A stretch of DNA of 64,000 bases from Simmondsia chinensis (GCA_018398585.1 JAGTTD010000002.1:28202186-28266185); one strand, 5' to 3'. Counted from the stretch's first letter, positions 34,766 through 46,628 are shown. Numbers and translations are program-made. Notes: a model not told the origin generated them from the sequence alone.

Positions 34766-35973
34766 AGTATATAAAAGAGCCATAAGCAATGGCAAATCCA
34801 GGTTCTTAATGAAGCGAGGTACATACTTATATTAAAAATAAAAATATAAATAACATAAGATTTTTGTATGTCCTTATGCTTAATCCACAATATCAATAAA
34901 ATTATTAATTGTAATTTAAATTATGTTGGTTTTGTCCTTGACATTTTACATTGTGGCAATTTAGTCATACAATAATGTGGTCGATAAATTCGCAATTAAA
35001 TTTTTTGACGATTGAGTCATGCTTGACTTTTGGTTGCTCCAACGAGTGGGTTTGTATTCTTTTTTTTTTTTTTTTTGGTAAGTCAGCGAAATATATAGAT
35101 GAAAAGAAAAATAGTACAAGCCTAAATTGATATAATCTAAATTGTACAATGGCTAAGTTAACATAATTAGAAGTAATTATATTAGCATAGTAGAAAACAT
35201 AAAAATACTCTTGACATAAGCAACCCTAAAATATATAATAAAAATTGGGTAACATATAGTCATATAAAATTAAAAATTAGCGAAGTAGTCTTTCTTTACA
35301 AACTCAAGAGTGAGGGGACCGAAGAGAGAGAAATATTTGAGAATAAGAAGGCAAGCATGTGTTACAGGGACTTGATCCCACGACCCCAATTTGGTGGTAG
35401 GTGTTTTACACCAATAGTCTAAGGGTTGTAGTAATACTGCGGATTCACCTAGTGCTTTAGATAGCATAAATTTTCTATTTTCTATACTAACATGTGCACA
35501 TTTCTAAAGGTTGGGTAGTAAAGTTAAGGGGTATATGGATTAAAAAATCTGCATTTATATGTACAAAAATATATAAAACATGGTGGTTTTCAATATTGCC
35601 TAAATCTACTTCATAAAACAAAAAATATTACGATTACTTGTATACTGCCTACACAATCTGCAAATAACAATAACTCGTTGTCACTTGATATTTTGTGGGT
35701 CCATGAGACTTTCTTAATTTATGTCTTTGTATTGAATTTTTTTTTTTCAGGGGACCGTTGTCTTTGGATTATAATTGAACCACTTTCTACTATTGCAATA
35801 TGCAGTTGTACTTTGCACATAATTGGCCGGGGTACCCCATGCTTGATTTACTGCGATTGCCAGCCGTACTACAAATATAAAGTCGAGTTTCATGTTTGTC
35901 ACATATTCTAGTAGACACCAATGTCCCTATTATTGGGGGAAAAAGACACCAACCTCATAACCATGTTTACAAT
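34766..35973. other. Non-coding spacer of duplicated segment (copy 2)
   Basis: This is the partner of 29476-30500. At about 35059-35125 a T run followed by GGTAAGTCAGCGAAATATATAG resembles the L1 3' end at 27940-28000 and may be a very short LINE insertion absent from copy 1. No gene is seen. Confidence 0.5.
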
Positions 35974-36169
35974 TGTGAAGAACAAACTATGATTTGATTG
36001 AAAGGTAAATGAGATACAAGGATGCTCTATGTATAGAGCTTAGGAGAGAGCAAATAAAGAACAATATTGACCTCCCTAAACACATGCAAATCAACAGTAA
36101 AATGGGTAAAGAATCATATCCCTAATTGTCCTTCCTAGAATACAATATACTATAGAATATACTTTAATA
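35974..36169 (-). repeat. Copia 3' LTR
   Basis: On the minus strand it starts TATTAAAGTATATTC next to the purine tract TTGAGGGGGC and ends TTCTTCACA. It matches 41700-41884 and 30501-30695. Confidence 0.8.
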
Positions 36170-36174
36170 GGCCC

Positions 36175-38900
36175 CCTCAATCTCAGGGTGGCAGAGCCAC
36201 ATGAAGATTGATCTTGTGGTATTGGAAGAGGTCATTGCTGAGTCTGTCTGTGAAGATGTCAGCAATTTGCTGAGTTGTAGGAGAGTAGTGAACTTGGAGG
36301 TCACCTTTGAAAAACTTCTCACGAACAAAGTGGAAGTCAACGTCAACATGCTTGCTGTGAGCATTCGAGACAGAGTTGGCGGTAAGGTAGGAAGCAAAGA
36401 TGTTGTCATAATAGATGGTGATTGGAGTTGAGTGATGGAGACATAAGTCCCTTTTGAGGTATAGGACCCAATTAGCTTCAACAGCGGCTTGGGAAATGGC
36501 ACGGTATTTAGATTCAGTGGAGGACTTGGAGACTGTTATCTACTTCTTGGCACACCATGAGATGAGGTTGGCACCAAGGAATAGAGCGTAGCCCATCATT
36601 GAGGGGCAAGTATCAAGACATCCTCTCCGATCAGCATTAGCATAAACTACTACAAAGGTGCAGGAACTTGGTAGGATCGTTAGTCCATGGTCGAGGGTGC
36701 CTTTGAGGTACCGAAGAATGCACTTGACAATCTGCCAATGACTTGTCCTGGGGGCATGCATAAATTGGGAGATAAGGTTAACCAAAAAACATATATCGGA
36801 ACTGGCCATGCTGAGATATTGGAGTGCCCCAATAGCACTTCGATACTCAGTTGGGTCAGGGAGGAGATCCCCATCGGTCAAGAAGAGGTGGGTTCAAGTT
36901 GGTAGAGGGGTTTTGATAGGTTTGGCATTGTGCATTTGATGTTTCGTGAGAAGGCCGATAGTATACTTGTGTTGTGAGAGGAAGAGTCCTTTCATGGTTC
37001 GATGTGCTTCAATTCCAAGGAAGTAGTGAAGAGGGCCAAGGTCTTTCATGGCAAATTGCATGGAGAGAGTGCAAATAAGGGCGTCGAGAGAGCTTGGATT
37101 TGAGCCTATTAGAATTATGTCATCAACATAGAGAAGGAGGCATATGAGGTCATTTGATTTTCGAAATAGAAAGAGAGAGGGTTCAGCACAAAAACAAATA
37201 AAACCAAGGGTATAGAGGAAATAGCTGAAGCGATGAAACCATGCTTGGGGAGCCTGTTTAAGACCGTATAGCGCTTTCCTTAATTGACATACATGGTTGG
37301 GATATTTAGGGTGTATGAACCCTTTAGGTTGCCTCATGTACACTTCTTCCTTAAGATGGCCATGTAACAAAGCATTTTTAACATCTAATTGTTTGATACA
37401 CCAGTTGTTGGTAATATCAAGTGAAAGAACAAAGCATATGGTGGAGGGTTTGACAACAGGGCTAAAGGTTTCCTTGAAGTCAATGCCTTCATGTTGGTGA
37501 AAGCCCTGGGCTACAAGGCGAGCCATAAAACGGTCCACAGAGCCATCCGCTTAGTTTACTCGATATTTCCAAGTGTTGCTCACAATGTTTTGGTTTGAGT
37601 TGGGGGGTACAAGTTCACATTTGTTGTTTAGAATAAAAGCGTTAAATTCATCTACTGTGGCTTCTTGCCATTTGGGGTTTTTAACAGCCTGACATGTGGG
37701 TTCTTGTGTTACAATTATAGATAAGGGTGAACGTGGGTATTTGACTTTTCTTATGTCATCTTTTGGACGAGTTTGCATGGGAGCCATGTTTGTGGCTTGG
37801 GAAGAAGCGGGTTGTTTGTTGGGGACCAAGGAGACCTCAGAGCACGGCTGGGTCATGGGTGGTTTTTGAGTAATGGATATTGGGATAGGAGGCTCGAATG
37901 GGGTGGGGGGGGGGGGGGGGGGGGTGGGGTTGGTTTGGGAAACAGTGGGCTATCGGGTAGGACCAGAGGGGTATGTGGTTGTGCAGTGCTGTGGAAGTGC
38001 TCAGGGTCCTCTAGGATGGGCCGGGGTGTTTGACTGGGTGCCGCAGTGCTGGGAGTAGGGAGGAGGTTTGGTTCAGTATGGGGATCTGGGTAAGTTAAGT
38101 TTTCGGTTCGATCTGTATACCGCATAGGGATCGAGATGGGTGGGCGCCCACCACTTTGGGATATACCGAGATTGGTAGGAGTGGGTGGGGAAGGTCAACT
38201 ATGGTAGCGATGGTCCCCGGACATGTATGTTGGCAAGGTGGCAAGTTCGGGATAAGAGGAGCTAGACTCGTCAAAACTTACATGACGGTTTATGTATATT
38301 TTTCCAGTTTTGGGGTCAAGACATCGGTAATGCTTGTAGCGAGCTACATAACCTATGAAGATGCATGGGATGGCCCCAGAGGCTAATTTGTTTGGGGCAC
38401 GTGGGGTGATTTTGGGATAACATGTACAACCGAAAACGTGAAAGCTTGAGTAGTCAAGAAAACATTTGAAAAGTTTTTCAAATGGGGATGAGTTTTGGAG
38501 GAGACGATTAATAATGTAACATGCAGTACATGTGGCATCATCCCAAAAGGAAAAGGTAAACGACATTGTATGAGACGCATTCATGTCATTTCAAGAGAGT
38601 GTTGTTCGTTCCGCCACCATGAAAGACAAAAATGAATCCCATGTTGTCTACATAAGTTATTCATATGATGGTGGTCAAATTCTTGACCACCATCACTTTG
38701 AACATTTTTTATTTTTGTAGAGAATTGAGTTTTGACTAGGGTTTTGAAAACTTCAAAAATTTCGAACACTTCAGATTTATGTTTCATGGGGTAAATCCAA
38801 GTAAAGTGGGGGAATTCATCAATAAAATAAATAATATTTGTGATATGAGTTTGATGAAATAGGAGATTGCCATACATAAGAATGAATTAAATGTAAAGCA
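36175..38900 (-). pseudogene. Copia pol: integrase, reverse transcriptase, RNase H
   Basis: On the minus strand the integrase core lies at 38877-38581 with 'YFIDEFPHFTWIYPM' and 'VQSDGGQEF', supplying two of the catalytic acidic residues. The third is lost at a frameshift near 38590. The integrase C-terminal part follows (38584-38195: 'VFGCTCYPKITPRAPNKLA'). The reverse transcriptase starts near 37700 ('NPKWQEATVDEFNA'), continues as the 214-aa frame 37538-36894 with 'KQLDVKNALLHGHLKEEVY' and the active-site motif 'LLLYVDDIILIG', and leads into RNase H (36881-36540). A TAA-type break near 37550 and several shifts make it inactive. Confidence 0.9.
37905..37924. repeat. Homopolymer G run (20 bases) inside Copia pol
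   Basis: The run encodes Pro on the minus strand in the linker between integrase and reverse transcriptase, where Copia proteins are often Pro-rich. The Gly-rich plus-strand frames here are shadows. Confidence 0.8.
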
Positions 38901-39257
38901 TGCTGAAACGGAAATCAATGAGATTAGATTTGCCTAAAACACAAGTCTGATAGAAATCAGTAAACATGAACTGGAAATAAGTTTGCGAGTACATAAAACA
39001 TCAAATATAGGTCAATCTAGATGCCTTAATCGATGATGCCATAAGTCTCCTGTGAGTGTTCAAGCCATGAGTCCAGTAGAATGAGGTGAAAAACTATAAA
39101 GTGGTCTGTTACTGCAAACTTGAAGCAGAGGAATCCCCATAGCCTTGTCTTTAACAGAAAAGAAATTGGGGTCAAAATTGACAGTTCAACCATTATCTTG
39201 ACAAAGTTTCTTTATGGAGAGAAGGTTATGTGTGAGTTTTGGGACTAACGTAACATT
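38901..39257 (-). pseudogene. Copia gag-pre-integrase segment
   Basis: The translated minus strand reads 'LTHNLLSIKKLCQDNG', 'NFFSVKDKAMG' and a 'LWHHRLRHLD' stretch. These correspond to the segment between protease and integrase in Copia, including the His of its zinc-binding region. It is broken by stops. Confidence 0.75.
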
Positions 39258-40941
39258 TCAAAGTTGAAGATGGCATGATTTCGCTTTAATTGTAGACGAA
39301 ACCACATGCGTAATAGGAAGCAAAGCCCCATCCCCAACTAAAGCTTGTTTATGACCATAGTAAGGAAGAAGAGAATCTAGCATACCTGAGTGAGGAGTCA
39401 TGTGATTTGAGGCGCCATAGTCGGGGAACCAACTGTAATCCTGTGAGTCATTTATGGACATGGCAGCAAGAGAGTGGGACGGATCCGAGAAGGTAGCTTG
39501 GTCGAAGCAATGAGGGCAGGAGACAGCGGCATGGCCAAATTGGTTGTAGATTTGGCAGTGTTGGGGTTCAGGTCCAAGAATTCCTCTACTAGTGGGATTA
39601 CCCGGAGGTCTTTGCTGTGGTGCGGTTGGGTTGGAATGGTGGTGACTAGTGTTTTTTTGGTTGTTATGTCCCCCAACTCGGCCCCCTCGACCCCCACGGC
39701 GGCCATGGTTGCAACCTTTGTCACCTCGACTGCGACCACCACGGCCTGAGTTAGAAACTTGGGTACTTGCACTTGAAGCAACTAAAGCATGTTGGGGATC
39801 AAAGGAAGATCGCCCTTGACACCGACTTTGGGCTCTTTCCTCATTTAAGAGAGCAGTTTTAAGTATTTTGAAATTTGGGTAGGGTAGGTGTTCCGGGTGA
39901 GAGTGCCAAATGCGGCATATTCTATTAGGAGTCCTGATAGTGCATAGTGAACAAGTTCTTTGTTTGAGGGAATCTATGGCAACTAGGTCGTCAGCTATGG
40001 ATTTTAATTCAAATAGATAATTTTCCATAGTTTTGCCATCTATTCTTAAATTAACAATTTGAGTCCTCAAGTCAAATTCCTTAGCCATCGAGTGGTTTCA
40101 AAATCACTTGACAAGGGCATCCCACATGGCTTTTGAGGTGGGTTGTCAGACAATAATACATGACCGAAGACTTTGGTCAGCTCTAGTCCAAGTGATGTAA
40201 TGAGGATTGGGTGTAGTTGTTTGATTTGAATTTGTTATGTAATTTGGTGGGCAAGGGTGGGTACCGTCAATATAACCCATTAATTGATGTGCGACTAATA
40301 ACATATAAAATTGTTCTCTCCAAGCGGGATAATCTGTTGTATTTTTCAATTTTATTGTTATTATGTTTGAAATGCTAGAGAGAGGGAGAAGTAGAGAGCA
40401 TTTGTAGTATAAGAAAAATTAGGGTGGGGCATATGTTGGAGACCACATCACCGCAGCTATGGATGGGCTGCGTAACCGAGGTGAGCAGGCTGTTGCTGGT
40501 GGCCATGGTAGGGGTACGACAAGAGTAGCCTGGAAAGGCGACACATCGACAAGAACTGCGGTGGGACCAGATCTGATAGGGGGTGTGAAACTATCTGGAA
40601 ATTGCAGATCTGATGAGGAAAGTGTTTGACGGTAATGGGAAGGGGGGACGGGAAGAGGGGATGTTCGAGCTAAGAAATTGAGAAACTAGTGGCCTCATAG
40701 GGGCTGACGTACTACCAGAGATGGCTATATCGGCATTTGTTAGTCCATTGAGGAAGAGACTAGAGGATATGGTGTCGATACTGGGAAAATCGGTCACACC
40801 CAGGGAGAAGCCCGGAATTGGGTGGTTGGCAGACCTGCCGGCAATGAGATAGCCTTAGTCTGCCACCTTTGGCAATGCCAGTGACCGATGCTGCACCGGT
40901 GAAGGGGAAGGGGAAGTAGAATTAGAGTTAGGTGCTGTCAT
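39258..40941 (-). pseudogene. Copia gag and protease
   Basis: A probable start at 40941-40939 (MTAPNSNSTS) opens a Ser/Pro-rich leader. Pieces of the gag core follow at 40349-40146 ('DYPAWREQFYMLL', 'HQLMGYIDGTHPCPP') and 40088-39800 ('LRTQIVNLRIDGKTMENYL'). The 276-aa frame 40088-39258 then carries a Gly/Arg-rich stretch and a knuckle with one Cys changed ('CQIYNQFGHAAVSC'). The protease region 'WFPDYGASNHMT' has Tyr in place of the usual Ser after the catalytic Asp. Stops break the N-terminal half. Confidence 0.87.
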
Positions 40942-41021
40942 ATTAATCTAATAAAATGCAAGAACTTTGAATAAAAGAAGTCAAACAGAGAACAAGAAGA
41001 ACTTGAATAGGAGAAAGGGGG

Positions 41022-41022
<1 letters not shown>

Positions 41023-41058
<36 letters not shown>
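41023..41058. repeat. Homopolymer G run (36 bases)
   Basis: It lies in the Copia leader just upstream (minus sense) of gag. It is the longest G run in the window and a strong G-quadruplex candidate. The true length may differ because such runs are hard to sequence. Confidence 0.85.
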
Positions 41059-41059
<1 letters not shown>

Positions 41060-41096
41060 GGGAATAATGAAGGGAGAGGGAAGGGAGTCTCTTAAC

Positions 41097-41676
41097 TAGG
41101 AATGGCAATGGGGCGGGTAAAACCCGTTACCCGTGGGTATCCGCCCCGTTTGGGGCGGGTATGGGTACAGATGATGCGGGTAACAGGTACGGGTAGGGTA
41201 CACATTTTAATACCCGTCACGGGTATGGGGCGGGTACAGGTATAGGCTTGTACCCGCCCCGCCTCGTACCCACCCCGACCCCCTTGTACCCGCATGTATC
41301 CGCCCCGCTCTTCCTCATACCCATATATCCCCGTTGTGTTATTCTATATAAAATAAATTTCTCTGGTAATTTATAATTATGAAGTCATGGTTATTATTGA
41401 AGGAAAAAAGAAAAGAATTTTTTGTGTAATAAGTTGGACAATGGATAGATAACAAGGTGGGTGCGGGGAGCGGGTGCGGGGAGCGGGTACGGGGGGGGGG
41501 GGGTAACGGGTACCCGTTGGGTACCCGCGAGTAATGGGGCGGGTAATGGGTATGGGTTTGTACCCGCACCCGTGGCGGGTAATGGGGCGGGTACGGGTAT
41601 AGAATTTGGGTGGCGGGTAAGAGTATGGAGGAGGCGCCCCCCATACCCGCCCCGCCCCGCCCCATTACCATCCCTA
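41097..41676. mobile_element. hAT-like element with GCGGGTA subrepeats
   Basis: The ends TAGGAATGGCAATGGGGC and ...GCCCCATTACCATCCCTA are inverted repeats. The element is flanked by the exact 8-bp repeat CTCTTAAC (41089-41096 and 41677-41684), the hallmark of hAT transposition. The subterminal parts are packed with GGCGGGTA/TACCCGCC units in both orientations, around an AT-rich middle (41335-41455). No transposase is present. The Gly/Pro-rich open frames here come from the repeats. Confidence 0.88.
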
Positions 41677-41684
41677 CTCTTAAC

Positions 41685-41699
41685 GGGTCACTGATACTG
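41685..41699 (-). other. Worn primer binding site of Copia element
   Basis: On the minus strand CAGTATCAGTGACCC follows the 5' LTR end. It resembles the initiator-Met site TGGTATCAGAGCC with several changes. The hAT-like element's target duplication abuts it. Confidence 0.45.
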
Positions 41700-41884
41700 T
41701 GTGAAGAACCAACTATGTTTTGATTGAATGGTAAATGAGGTACAAGGATGCTCTATATATAGAGCTTAGGAGAGCAAATGAAGAACAATATTGATCTCCC
41801 CAAACACATTCAAATAAAAGGGTAAAGAATAATATCCCTAATTTTCTTTCCTAGAATACAATATACTACAGAATATACTCTAAA
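41700..41884 (-). repeat. Copia 5' LTR
   Basis: It matches 35974-36169 over its length, including the TCTATATATAGAGCTTAGGA core, which contains a TATA-like palindrome. Confidence 0.8.
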
Positions 41885-42351
41885 ATGAAGTAAATGAAAG
41901 GGGACTAGTTTTCAACGTGTTGTCCGCCTCCCTTTTAAGTTTCATCTATGATTTCACAAACTATACAAAAAAAGGAAACAATAACATTGTATACACAGTT
42001 ATATACATACATACGTTTGGGGAAAAAATGAAAATTAGTTTTGTTTATACACTATATTTTAGAAAAGGGTAAAAACTTATTTTTGGATATTCTTCTAAAT
42101 ATATACACATATATCGAGAAAACAGAAAAAGTCTTCAGTTCTATGCGTACAAATAAATTTATTTTGTATATATGATAAGAAAGGTTAAATATTTACGTAG
42201 AAAGAAAAAACTAATTAAGTTATTATGTCGAGAAAGCAAAGAACATGCGTGCATGTATACACAAAAAAAAAAAAAAAGAAAAAAAATTATATATATATTT
42301 ACATATGCAAAATGAAAATATAATTTTATTATTTGTATGTATATATTGTAA
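41885..42351. other. AT-rich flank, target of the Tat element
   Basis: The stretch resembles 55030-55130 (a 'ACATATGCAAAATGAAAATAT' against 'ACATATACAAAAAGAAAATAT' stretch), so the Tat element landed in a locally repeated AT-rich sequence. It ends in the target copy TGTAA (42347-42351). Confidence 0.5.
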
Positions 42352-43791
42352 TGATAACTCCAAAAATAACATCCGAACAAGTGACACGTGGCCGCCAAGG
42401 ACGAGGCCGCATCTAGGGCCGAGATACCCCCTTGGAGGACGAGGCCGTATCTAGGGCCGAGATCCCTTCGGAGGCCGCCTCCGGAACTCTACCTTTGATT
42501 TGAAAGAAAGGAGCTCATCCCGCCAATAGGACACATCCTGGGATCCGAGTAGACGAAGAAGGAAGCACGCACGTCCGGACGGGGATGCATCTCGGACCAA
42601 GATGCACCCTCGAAACTCCACCTTCGACTTACAAGAACGAAGCGCCTCTCGCCAACAAGGCGCCTCCAGGAGCCCAAGCAGAAGAAGGCCCCAGAATGGA
42701 GGAAACGCGGCCACCAGGACACCAGTGCATCTCGCCCCGAAATGCACTCTCGGAGGACACTTCCGGAACTCAAGCTGCACCCGTGAAGACATAGACGCAT
42801 CAGGCTGACAAGAAGCATTTTGGCTCGCGGACAGTCTCGCGACAACACCTCGACGAAGCATACTCCTCGACTCCGGCGAGATTCCCTCTCCCCCGAGAGT
42901 CGGCCAGGTAATGATGATTACCCGACACCGTAACTCGGATCGACAACAACCCCACACTCTCTCTTTCTTCCTTTGCTTTCTCTCTCCTCTCACCACCTTT
43001 TCTCTTTCCTCACCATCACATTCTCTCTCCGCTCATTAATACCCCACACTCTCTCTCCTCACCCTCTCTCACGGTCCCTCTCTCTCTTCACCACTTTCTC
43101 TGTCCTCACTCAATTTTTCTATCCTCACCCCTCTCTCCATCTCATGGTTCTCTCTCTCTCTCCTCCCTCCCATCTTGCCCCGTCTCTCTCTCCCGTCTTC
43201 ACTCTCAACCGGCTCCTCCCCTCTCTTCATTATAAATAAAGAGACACACACACAAGGAAAGCAAGCCCTCCTCAAGTAAAGCTCTCTCTCTCTCCCTCAA
43301 AGAGCACTCGCGAACTCCTCTCTCGCTCTACCTCAAAAATGCCCCGTGAGGGCTAAAGTCGAGATGCCTCAGGATGCCGGGACCCGACCAAGCTCATGTC
43401 AACACCAACACCACCGCCTTGATCCGAATACCACCTCTGAAGTCACTACATGCGACGCCCTGGTGGCCCAACTCTCCCTATCTACACGGTATATTCTTTC
43501 TCTCTTTTACCCGGAGCTCTACTCGGAGTTGCACAAGGTATCGTACCTTCTTTACTCAACTTGAGCTAAGTATGTCATTATTTTTATATATTTATTATTT
43601 ATTCTCTCCTTTTCTAGGATAAACCCTGACTTAGGCATCGGAGGGGTCCTCCACGGGTGCAGCCCGTGGGTCCTTCTGACTCGTTTGCTCATCTCCCGTA
43701 GGACAAGCCAGGTGCCAGTCCCATCGCTTTTCCCAAAGAGCTTGAGGCTTGGCTCTCCTAACCAAGAACCTCAATCTACTATACCAAAACA
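42352..43791 (+). repeat. 5' LTR of Tat-lineage element
   Basis: It starts TGATAACTCC and ends CCAAAACA, 1440 bp. It contains an early GC-rich part, a CT-rich tract (42955-43215), a TATAAATA box at 43231-43238 and a leader. It matches 50436-51718 plus 53701-53833. The open frames on both strands at 42451-43275 are LTR composition, not genes. Confidence 0.9.
43231..43238 (+). promoter_or_regulatory. TATA box of Tat LTR promoter
   Basis: TATAAATA follows a long CT-rich stretch and precedes an A/C-rich leader. The same box is kept at 51307-51314 in the 3' LTR. Confidence 0.6.
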
Positions 43792-43792
43792 A

Positions 43793-43809
43793 TTGGCGCC
43801 ATCCATTGG
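43793..43809 (+). other. Primer binding site of Tat element
   Basis: TTGGCGCC begins one base after the 5' LTR end. Many Tat-lineage elements have TTGGCGCC here. The following bases (ATCCATTGG) differ from common forms, so the tRNA cannot be named with certainty. Confidence 0.65.
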
Positions 43810-46620
43810 AAAGGAAACGAAAGACGGTGGGACCTCGCATATGCCTTGCTTTTCTGCAAATCACTCGAAACTGGTACACTTTACCAATTTACTTGTGCAA
43901 AAAATAAATAAATAAAAAGCGACACATAAGCTATAATGACATAATTAAAACAGTGAAAATAGGAGCTAAATACATCGAGTGATGTTAAAATTGACACATG
44001 TTGCTAATTTTAACAACTTTCTAAATCTTAAGGATTCCTAACACACTAAAAGGTTAAAATTTTACACTCCCAATATTTCACTGTCAATCTTCCCATCAAA
44101 TACGGATTTTTCTCTGCATATTTTTGCATCTTTGATAACTGTCCTTTCGCTATTTTATCTTGCCTGATTAGCAAAATATTTTGCTTAAGTCCCCTTTTTA
44201 AGCTGGGTATAAACCAACAAAACATGCATGAAATAAAGCTAAAAGTTAAAGAGGTAAAATGGAGATAAAATAGAATTTCGCGATAAATATTCGGATTAGC
44301 CAACCAAAATTTAACGATTTCCTACAATGTTGTCATGTTAAATTGATTTTGTTCAAATTGAATTGGTTTCAATCGAATTTCACCAAAGTAGACCGATTTT
44401 TGCAAGGTTTGACTAGGTTTGACCAAGTTTGACCCGCATTGACCAGCGTTGACCAACCTTGACTGGCTTCACCGGGCTTGAGTGAGTTAGCTAGGTTTGA
44501 CCAAATGCAATCTATAATGAGATTTTATGAAAATCCCAAGCATAGCTACTTGCCAACACAAACAGAAAAAGGGGCAACCACCCGAAATCGAGCATCACGG
44601 ACCCATGGGACAATGCGCCCCGAGAAGGGTCTGGGCAAAATACACAGCCCCCATTCGGCATGGGGAAGACGCCCACTATTGAGAACCAACAAATATAGGT
44701 CAAAGCCTTGCTAGAGGGCGGATCATTACAAGTTTCCATTCTTGTATTTGACAAACAAAAAGCAATAAAAGAAAAGGAAAAAAGAGAGGTTCGAGACAAG
44801 CCTCCCCATTAAAAGGACGAGCTTGTGTTTGTGAACCATCTAATGGCGAGAAATGAGCAACATTTTATGTCATTAACGGAAAAACGAACTGGGATAAACA
44901 GTGATCAAAATTAGCAAATTGTTAAGTCCTTTTATAAGGAGGAAAAAAAACTACATTAGCCTTTTTCAATACTGGTTAGGATGAGATGAATAGCATGGTA
45001 ACATCTGACAAGAAATGCCTATGTTGATTGCATTGAACTGAGTGGTTTAATAACCTATGATTTCTGATTTGACATGATCTAATGAATTACATGAGTGCTT
45101 TGTCTTCCTAAGATAGACACTTGCATCGTAGATGAAGAGAAGCAAGAGCGACAAACTCCGCTTGAAAATGCTCGATAATCGACTTAACATGTCTCGCCTC
45201 GGTCAGGTATGACTAAATTTGATTAAGTTTGGCCACGCTCATAGTCACTAAGATGTGTTTGATCAAGCCTAACCATATATCACCAGTATTGAGCACGTTA
45301 ACTTCTGTTAACCAGCCCTTGATGCATTAACTGGAATTGATAGAGTGGATTGGCTGGAACCAACCAGTTTTAAGCGTTAAAGCCCTAGTTATTATCGATT
45401 AATTGGGTCAAAATTGATTTTACTTGATCGTTACTTATTTTTATGAGCCATTGTGAACCTACTTTGATTACAACCACCACTCGCTGCAGTACTAGGTGCG
45501 AATCACCGAACATGGTTTATTCACCCTAATTAAGGAGCTCGACTCCCCACCTCGCGCTAGTTTCTTAATTGAAGCATCCGCCCACTCACTACGGATATAT
45601 CCACTCCTAAGGGATTGTCCGAACAAGGGGAAAACCTGAACCTCTCCCCTCTTACCTAACCTCGTATATTGACAAGCACGTAGGTATATGTCAAATCCCC
45701 TAGTTAGTTAACAACAAATCTATCTCGACCAAATACCATTTGATAACAATCATTAAACGACGCTCGTCTAAGAACGCAAGAAAAGGACGTCTGAGACCCG
45801 AGATGTATCTCAGTCCGACTTGTATACAGGGACGACAACTATTTACGATGGCATACAGCCCAAGCCGTGACCAAATACTACAATGACGACCCGGAATCAC
45901 GGGTCCCAAGCCCATAGGGGATCATGCCCTAATTCACACACCTCGTCCGAAAGTCGGCCGACGACAAATTACCCATCATTATAGACCATGAGGCAGCTAC
46001 CCGGAATCAAGGGTCTCAAATATAGTAGTGTTATGTCCCGAGTTATGACCAGGCCAAACAACCCCCCTTATTCGGGGTGACGGAGAACTCTTTTAAAATA
46101 AATATTAAAAAAACACTATTCTACTTATCTGCCGTAAAACAATTATTAGGCATGACTTATCTAAAACCAAAACACCCTTAAAGAACAATAAAAATTCGTT
46201 TAGAAACACGCTTGTCTGCCCGCCAATTCGTCCGTGGGAGTTATAAAGGACTTGAACCAATATAGCACAGCAGAACTTAGAAGTGGCCCTCAGCAAACGG
46301 ATTACTAGACTAAGGGACCTTGGTCACCCATCATGAGTCTGAATCTATAATTAAGGAGACTTGGATGTGTGATATGCCCCCATGGCGAGTTTGCGGATGG
46401 GAGGTGTGGCGATTGACGTGATAAAATTGAAAGGGAAAAAGTAATAAATGCTACCACCACATTCGCCCCGATTCACGGGCCAATAAAGGGATTGCAGACT
46501 CGGGTCACCCCTAAGGGCGAAGCTTTTCGAACTCACCATATTTTCTTTTTGTTTAAGTGTAAAGATCGCAGTTGGGGCTTTTAGGCCCCTCACCTCACAG
46601 GTATCCCAAGTACCATTACA
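43810..46620 (+). other. Tat interior without recognisable gag-pol
   Basis: No open frame longer than about 95 codons and no retroelement motif is seen on either strand. The interval contains the 10-bp-phased TTGAC series at 44405-44465 and a weaker echo near 45205-45250. It probably replaces or has outlived the usual gag-protease-reverse transcriptase region. Confidence 0.5.
44405..44465 (+). repeat. 10-bp tandem repeat with six phased TTGAC motifs
   Basis: TTGAC occurs at 44409, 44419, 44429, 44439, 44449 and 44459, exactly one per 10 bp. TTGAC followed by C or T is the W-box bound by WRKY factors. All six are followed by C or T. Function is not shown. Confidence 0.75.
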
Positions 46621-46628
46621 TATCACCG

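Larger units (their letters stand above)
31589..38376. repeat. Segmental duplication, copy 2
   Basis: This copy is longer than copy 1 because it keeps the Copia reverse transcriptase and integrase. Its left junction fuses Copia integrase sequence (ending GGATGGCCC) to chromovirus sequence (GGGTAGTCTTATCAGGG). A CAG-type microhomology lies at the breakpoint. Confidence 0.85.
35974..41884 (-). mobile_element. Ty1/Copia retrotransposon, minus strand
   Basis: The short LTRs (about 185-196 bp) bracket gag, protease, integrase, reverse transcriptase and RNase H in Copia order on the minus strand. All domains are present but broken by stops and shifts. The leader carries a 36-base G run and a hAT-like insertion. 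The 5' LTR is followed by CAGTATCAGTGACCC, a worn form of the initiator-Met primer site. No matching 5-bp target duplication was found. Confidence 0.88.

Noticed and set aside
37773..38125. Gly-rich and Pro-rich frames
   Set aside because: The plus-strand Gly frames are shadows of the Copia minus-strand linker and a G run.
41339..41694. Gly/Pro-rich frames on both strands
   Set aside because: These are translations of GCGGGTA subrepeats in a hAT-like element.
42451..43275. Several open frames up to 181 codons in the Tat LTR
   Set aside because: They are not kept in equivalent form in the 3' LTR (50279-51487) and have no domain.
44478..44799. Overlapping 78- and 95-codon frames in the Tat interior
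   Set aside because: They are antisense to each other, carry no motif, and match no expected gag or ORF0 feature I can recognise.
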